A stretch of DNA of 16,575 nucleotides from SIG710 sp045648605. GTDB lineage: Bacteria > Bacillota > Clostridia > Oscillospirales > CAG-272. Made by a program: the position numbers and the translations under genes. The DNA lies in assembly GCA_045648605.1 (NCBI GenBank), contig JAZROG010000050.1, positions 1 through 16,575 on the forward strand, given 5' to 3'. Positions within the stretch are counted from its first letter, which is position 1; each line of letters begins with the position of its first letter. The notes below the pieces were generated by a model, which searched no databases, was not told where the DNA came from, and saw only the letters and a list, made by a program, of their open reading frames with translations. Positions 13,465-16,575 of the stretch are shown piece by piece.

Positions 13465-14300
13465 TTTATTTCTCCTTTTTGTACTTTGACAGTTTCTATC
13501 CACCTGAGAGCAAGGTCAAACCATGTACTGTTATGCTCATACATCTTGCCTGTCTTACCCATCAAAACCTCGGGAGTTGCAAGGGACATTCCATGCCATC
13601 CTTCCGGATATATGTGAAGCTCAAAGGGAACGCCGTTTTTACGGAGTGCGCTTGCCATAAGAAGTGAATTTTCAACGGGAACACAAGTGTCTGCAAAGGT
13701 ATGCCAAATAAATGCAGGCGGTGTTTCGCTATCCACAAGATTTTCAAGAGAATAGACAGCCATTTCCTCCTCTGTTGCATCGTCCTTTCCGCAAAGGTTG
13801 AGGAAGGAGCCTCTGTGGGCAAACTCACCAGAGCTTATAACGGGATAAGAAAGTATCATTCCCGTAGGACGGCAGATACCGTCCGAAATATCGCCAAGCG
13901 CCTCGGCAACCTTTGGATGCTTCCAGAAAACACCCGTTGAGCCTGCAAGATGACCTCCCGCAGAGAAGCCAATGGTAAATATGTAATCGGGATCAATGCT
14001 GAAATGCTCCGCATTTTCTCTTATGTACTTTATAGCACCGAGAGCCTGTATTTGCGGACGAAAATCGGTTGCATAAGGCTTAACACTGTATTTGAGAACA
14101 AAGACATTGAAGCCTGCCGCAAGAAATGCTCTTGCAACGGCATCTCCCTCTCTGTCATCGCAAACATTGCAGTACCCGCCGCCGGGAAAAATAAGGATTG
14201 CCTTTCTGCGATTATTAAAATCGGGCATATCCTGACAAATATATGCCTTAAGATAAGTATTTTCCGCATCGGGAAAAAGATCAATATGTTCAAAACGCAT
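13461..14300 (-). CDS. Alpha/beta hydrolase, acetyl-esterase (BD-FAE/acetylxylan esterase-like)
   Basis: A 279-residue alpha/beta hydrolase likely to act on acyl esters, perhaps of sugars. The oxyanion-hole segment is IFPGGGYCNV (residues 37-46). The nucleophile elbow is GFSAGG with S113. The acid is likely D204 in HTFADTCVPVEN and the base H236 in PEGWHGMS, so the full triad is visible. It has no signal peptide, suggesting it acts in the cytosol on imported acetylated oligosaccharides or other esters; that substrate is inferred from the family only. The start ATG at 14298-14300 is preceded by AGGTGA; an upstream in-frame extension to 14486 would cross the promoter and is rejected. Its stop overlaps the next gene in an ATGA junction, making a two-gene operon. 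Confidence 0.92.
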   Translation of the reverse strand: MRFEHIDLFPDAENTYLKAYICQDMPDFNNRRKAILIFPGGGYCNVCDDREGDAVARAFLAAGFNVFVLKYSVKPYATDFRPQIQALGAIKYIRENAEHFSIDPDYIFTIGFSAGGHLAGSTGVFWKHPKVAEALGDISDGICRPTGMILSYPVISSGEFAHRGSFLNLCGKDDATEEEMAVYSLENLVDSETPPAFIWHTFADTCVPVENSLLMASALRKNGVPFELHIYPEGWHGMSLATPEVLMGKTGKMYEHNSTWFDLALRWIETVKVQKGEIK

Positions 14301-14331
14301 ATTTTTCACCTCACAAATTTTTTCACAAGTA

Positions 14332-14360
14332 ATATTACCACATTTTACAGTTTTTTTCAA
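14332..14360 (-). promoter_or_regulatory. Promoter of the esterase-serine hydrolase operon
   Basis: On the minus strand, TTGAAA (14355-14360), a 17-bp spacer and TAATAT (14332-14337) preceded by an extended -10 TGG. The predicted start near 14325 gives a leader of about 25 nt. It is back to back with the flippase promoter, and the two share the sequence ATGTGGTAA. Confidence 0.65.
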
Positions 14361-14379
14361 GTGTTTTTGAATTTTTCTA

Positions 14380-14408
14380 TTGAAAAAAAAGCAAAAATGT
14401 GGTAACAT
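14380..14408 (+). promoter_or_regulatory. Promoter of the flippase gene
   Basis: TTGAAA (14380-14385), a 17-bp spacer and TAACAT (14403-14408) with an extended -10 TGG. It mirrors the divergent esterase promoter; the two -35 hexamers are 19 bp apart. The predicted start near 14415 falls in the palindrome at 14411-14422. Confidence 0.55.
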
Positions 14409-14410
14409 AA

Positions 14411-14422
14411 TGATATATATCA
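14411..14422. promoter_or_regulatory. Palindrome at the predicted flippase transcription start
   Basis: TGATATATATCA is a perfect 12-bp palindrome that overlaps the predicted start of the flippase transcript. Its position would suit a repressor operator, but it is simple AT-rich sequence and may be chance. Confidence 0.3.
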
Positions 14423-14439
14423 AAGTAAGCAGGTAAAAA

Positions 14440-15852
14440 ATGGATAAATATAAAAAGTTAGTTTCAAACACAGCAATACTTAGCATAGGAACACTCGCCT
14501 CAAAGGTGCTTGTCTATCTGCTCTTGCCTCTCTATACGGGATGTCTTTCCCCGTCCGAGTACAGCACGGCAGACCTTATCTCGCAAACGGCAAATCTCCT
14601 TCTTCCGCTTCTTGCGGTAGGCATGGTGGATGCAATTTTCCGCTTTGCCATCGACGCGGAAAAGGGCGAAAGCGAAAAGGTATTTTGCGTAAGCACCGTA
14701 ATGGTGGCTCTCGGCTCGGTAGTTGCCCTTGCGCTCATTCCTCTTTTTAATTTGACAGGCTTTTTCGGAGACTATTCATATCTCATCCCCCTCTATGTTA
14801 TCGCATCAAATTTTCATCTTTCCGCCGCACATTTTATAAGAGGGCAAGGAAAAACAAAGCTGTTTTCAATTCAGGGTATAATCTGCACAGCCCTCACCAT
14901 AGTCCTGAATCTCCTTTTCCTTTTGGTTTTTGACATGGGAATTGTGGGTTATGTGCTCTCGGTCGTTCTTTCCGATGCAATAATGACCGTATTTCTCTAT
15001 GCTAAGGAAGGACTTTGGAAATATCTTACTCCGAGCAATTTTAACAGAATAATTCTCGGCAAAATGATAAAATACAGCGTGCCGATGATCCCAACCACCG
15101 TTTTTTGGTGGATAACCAATGTTGCCGATAGATACATGATCGCTTATTTTGACGGAGATGCCATAAACGGACTCTATGCCGTGGCATTCAAGGTTCCAAC
15201 CTTGCTTATTCTCGTTTCGGGAATTTTCAGCGAGGCATGGCAGTATTCTGCCGTTACCGACGGAAATGATGAGGATAGAAGCAATTTCTTTTCAAGCGTT
15301 TTCAATTCATTTCAGTCAATCGTCTTTCTCGGAGCCTCGTGCCTTGTGCTGCTGGCAAAATTCTTTACGGCAGTTCTTCTCGATTCAAGCTATTCCGATG
15401 CTTGGCAGTATATGCCCGTTCTCGTTTTTGCAACGGTATTTTCAAGCCTTGTAACATTTATGTCAAGCGTCTATGTCAAGCATAAAAGATCGGTAAATTC
15501 CTTTGTCACCGCTCTTGTCGGAGCAACATCAAATATTGCGCTCAACCTCTTGCTCATCCCGAAATACAGCGCACAGGGCGCGGCAATTGCCACCCTTGCC
15601 TGCTATATCATCGTCTATATCATCCGCGCCATCGACACACAAAGATATGAAAAATTCAGCACAAAGCCCATCATTATTCTCCTGAATACCGTCATTATGG
15701 CTTTTCAGTGCGTAACGATGCTGATGGAAATAAAGCATTGGTATCTGTTCGGAATCTTTTCTGTGCTCGCCATCGCCACCATCAATTCAAAACCTCTCTT
15801 TTTCTCTTTGAAAACGGTTTTTGGCAGTATTTTGAGGCGTCAAAAAAAATAA
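14440..15852 (+). CDS. Polysaccharide/lipid-linked oligosaccharide flippase (Wzx/MOP superfamily)
   Basis: A 470-residue integral membrane protein with about 12-14 predicted hydrophobic segments by eye. The N-terminal SNTAILSIGTLASKVLVYLLLPLYTGCLSPSEYSTADL is typical of polysaccharide biosynthesis (Wzx-like) proteins of the MOP flippase superfamily. The central segment MIKYSVPMIPTTVFWWITNVADRYMI (residues 210-235) and the later NIALNLLLIPKYSAQGAAIATL (362-383) are further hallmarks. Such proteins move undecaprenyl-linked oligosaccharide units across the membrane for capsule, wall polysaccharide or exopolysaccharide assembly. No glycosyltransferase genes lie nearby, so the actual substrate is unknown. 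The ribosome binding site (AGCAGG) is weaker than elsewhere in the window. It is divergent from the esterase operon and shares its promoter region. Confidence 0.92.
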   Translation: MDKYKKLVSNTAILSIGTLASKVLVYLLLPLYTGCLSPSEYSTADLISQTANLLLPLLAVGMVDAIFRFAIDAEKGESEKVFCVSTVMVALGSVVALALIPLFNLTGFFGDYSYLIPLYVIASNFHLSAAHFIRGQGKTKLFSIQGIICTALTIVLNLLFLLVFDMGIVGYVLSVVLSDAIMTVFLYAKEGLWKYLTPSNFNRIILGKMIKYSVPMIPTTVFWWITNVADRYMIAYFDGDAINGLYAVAFKVPTLLILVSGIFSEAWQYSAVTDGNDEDRSNFFSSVFNSFQSIVFLGASCLVLLAKFFTAVLLDSSYSDAWQYMPVLVFATVFSSLVTFMSSVYVKHKRSVNSFVTALVGATSNIALNLLLIPKYSAQGAAIATLACYIIVYIIRAIDTQRYEKFSTKPIIILLNTVIMAFQCVTMLMEIKHWYLFGIFSVLAIATINSKPLFFSLKTVFGSILRRQKK

Positions 15853-15886
15853 TTTACTTTTTTTCACTATTTTTTTCAAAAAACTA

Positions 15887-15915
15887 TTGCAAAATGGAAA
15901 ATAGTATGGTATAAT
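15887..15915 (+). promoter_or_regulatory. Promoter of rplS
   Basis: TTGCAA (15887-15892), a 17-bp spacer and a perfect TATAAT (15910-15915) with an extended -10 TGG. The predicted start is near 15922. The 16 bases AAACTATTGCAAAATG around the -35 are identical to the S10 operon promoter. Another ACTATT lies 17 bp upstream at 15866. Confidence 0.8.
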
Positions 15916-15922
15916 ACCCGTG

Positions 15923-15984
15923 TTATGCACATTTTGCATAAGAATTAAGGATGGTCCTCTGCCTAATGCTCGGCACGAACATCC
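15923..15984 (+). ncRNA. Structured rplS leader, candidate L19 leader RNA
   Basis: Two hairpins precede the rplS ribosome binding site. The first is TTATGCA/TGCATAA (7 bp, 5-base loop, 15923-15941). The second has GGATG (15949-15953) pairing with CATCC (15980-15984) and an inner TGCC/GGCA stem (15960-15963 and 15972-15975). This size and place suit the L19 leader described upstream of rplS in Firmicutes, an element thought to mediate autoregulation. A covariance-model match was not possible here. Confidence 0.5.
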
Positions 15985-16006
15985 GGTATATAAGGAGGAG
16001 CCAAAA

Positions 16007-16351
16007 ATGGATCTTATTAAGGCTTTTACAAATGAGCAGCTGAAGGAGACAGCACCCGTTCTCAATATCGGTGACACTGTCAGAATTCACAACAAAATCG
16101 TCGAGGGTACAAGAGAGAGAATCCAGATGTTCGAAGGAACAATCATCGCAAAGCACGGCGGCGGAATCTCTGAAACCTTCACAGTCAGACGCATTTCCTA
16201 TGGCGTTGGCGTTGAAAAGACCTTCCCCGTACATTCTCCCAATGTAGTTAAGGTTGACATCATCCGCAGCGGTAAGGTTAGACGTGCTAAGCTTTACTAC
16301 ATCCGCAAGAAGGTTGGTAAGGCATCCAAGGTTAAGGAACAGATCCTTTAA
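16007..16351 (+). CDS. rplS: 50S ribosomal protein L19
   Basis: Ribosomal protein bL19 at the 30S-50S interface, next to L14. The 114-residue product begins MDLIKAFTNEQLKETAPVLN and contains the family hallmarks IGDTVRIHNKIVEGTRERIQMFEG, then GGGISETFTVRRISYGVGVEKTFPVHSP (about residues 55-82) and the C-terminal VRRAKLYYIRKKVGKASKVKE. The ATG at 16007 is preceded by AAGGAGG. An upstream in-frame extension to 15920 covers the leader and is rejected. In most Firmicutes rplS ends the rpsP-rimM-trmD operon; here it stands alone with its own promoter, leader and terminator. Confidence 0.98.
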   Translation: MDLIKAFTNEQLKETAPVLNIGDTVRIHNKIVEGTRERIQMFEGTIIAKHGGGISETFTVRRISYGVGVEKTFPVHSPNVVKVDIIRSGKVRRAKLYYIRKKVGKASKVKEQIL

Positions 16352-16370
16352 TTTTGAACAAATAGAAGAA

Positions 16371-16403
16371 GCTGAGTCTTTAAGACTCGGCTTTTTCTTT
16401 TTT
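16371..16403 (+). terminator. Intrinsic terminator of rplS
   Basis: GCTGAGTC and GACTCGGC form an 8-bp stem with one G-U pair around a TTTAA loop (further closable by T-A pairs), followed by TTTTTCTTTTTT. It is a strong intrinsic terminator 20 bp after the rplS stop codon. Confidence 0.93.
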
Positions 16404-16471
16404 GTCAAAAACGAAGACTTGCATATCGGAAGTTCAAACAGGAATTTGTCGAACAGGCGGAGACATTTGTT

Positions 16472-16565
16472 TGTAGGGGACGGCGACCTCGACGTCCCTC
16501 AAAAGACGTGAAATAATCGTGAATTTCAAATGATAAACGGGACGTCGAGGTCGCCGTCCCCTACA
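16472..16565. repeat. Perfect 27-bp inverted repeat, probable dispersed palindromic element
   Basis: Two 27-base arms (16472-16498 and 16539-16565) are exact reverse complements around a 40-bp AT-rich spacer. The arms are GC-rich, starting TGTAGGGGACGGCG and containing CCTCGACGTCCC, unlike the surrounding AT-rich sequence. No T tract follows, so this is not a simple terminator. GTAGGGGACGGCG-type palindromes are recalled as recurrent intergenic elements in gut Clostridia genomes, but copy number could not be tested here. It holds no gene. Confidence 0.75.
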
Positions 16566-16575
16566 GATTTGCGTT

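Noticed and set aside
15923..16408. Minus-strand frame of 161 residues opposite rplS
   Set aside because: It is antisense to a certain ribosomal gene and its leader, starts inside the terminator, and has no family similarity.
16472..16565. CRISPR array or rho-independent terminator at the window end
   Set aside because: There are only two copies in inverted orientation, with one spacer and no T tract, which fits neither.

Overview
The window looks like a chromosomal piece of an anaerobic, low-to-moderate GC Bacillota, most likely a Clostridia lineage of the gut type (Oscillospirales or a relative). This is inferred from the ribosomal protein order and sequences, strong AGGAGG-type ribosome binding sites, lipoprotein signal peptides with Gram-positive lipoboxes, and TTGNAA/extended -10 TATAAT promoters. 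No marker present fixes the genus.

Region 1 (1-5376, minus strand) is the classical S10 ribosomal protein operon in canonical order: rpsJ, rplC, rplD, rplW, rplB, rpsS, rplV, rpsC, rplP, rpmC, rpsQ, then the start of rplN, cut by the window edge. Spacings are short (14-22 bp, or overlapping at rplD/rplW and rpsC/rplP). The exceptions are about 114 bp between rpsJ and rplC and 92 bp between rpsQ and rplN. The operon starts from a good promoter at 5725-5753 followed by a leader of about 340 nt full of inverted repeats, a likely autoregulatory element. No str operon (tuf/fus) lies upstream; the next gene is divergent.

Region 2 (5894-9307, plus strand) is a two-gene unit: a large cell-surface lipoprotein with four Asp-box (BNR) propeller repeats and a C-terminal half recalling IseA-type proteins, then a HAD phosphatase of the cytosolic 5'-nucleotidase type, closed by an intrinsic terminator. 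Region 3 (9308-10976) is an AT-rich, hairpin-rich spacer and an AraC-family regulator with its own promoter and an elaborate terminator. Region 4 (11051-12247) encodes a trigger-factor-like lipoprotein: the FKBP and C-terminal chaperone parts are kept, the ribosome-binding domain is replaced by a lipoprotein signal, so it is probably an extracytoplasmic foldase. A 19-bp perfect inverted repeat ends it and the convergent minus-strand pair.

Region 5 (12325-14300, minus strand) is a translationally coupled pair, an acetyl-xylan-esterase-like alpha/beta hydrolase and a class-C beta-lactamase-like serine hydrolase. It is read divergently from a polysaccharide flippase gene (14440-15852) out of a strikingly symmetric back-to-back promoter region. 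Region 6 (15887-16403) is a self-contained rplS (L19) unit with its own promoter, structured leader and terminator, separated from its usual rpsP-rimM-trmD partners. The window ends in a perfect 27-bp inverted repeat that looks like a dispersed palindromic element.

No tRNA, rRNA, CRISPR array, transposase or phage gene was seen. Most of the window is ordinary housekeeping sequence. The parts most worth a second look are the exported trigger-factor-like protein, the S10 leader, the sequence shared by the rpsJ and rplS promoters, and the symmetric divergent promoter.
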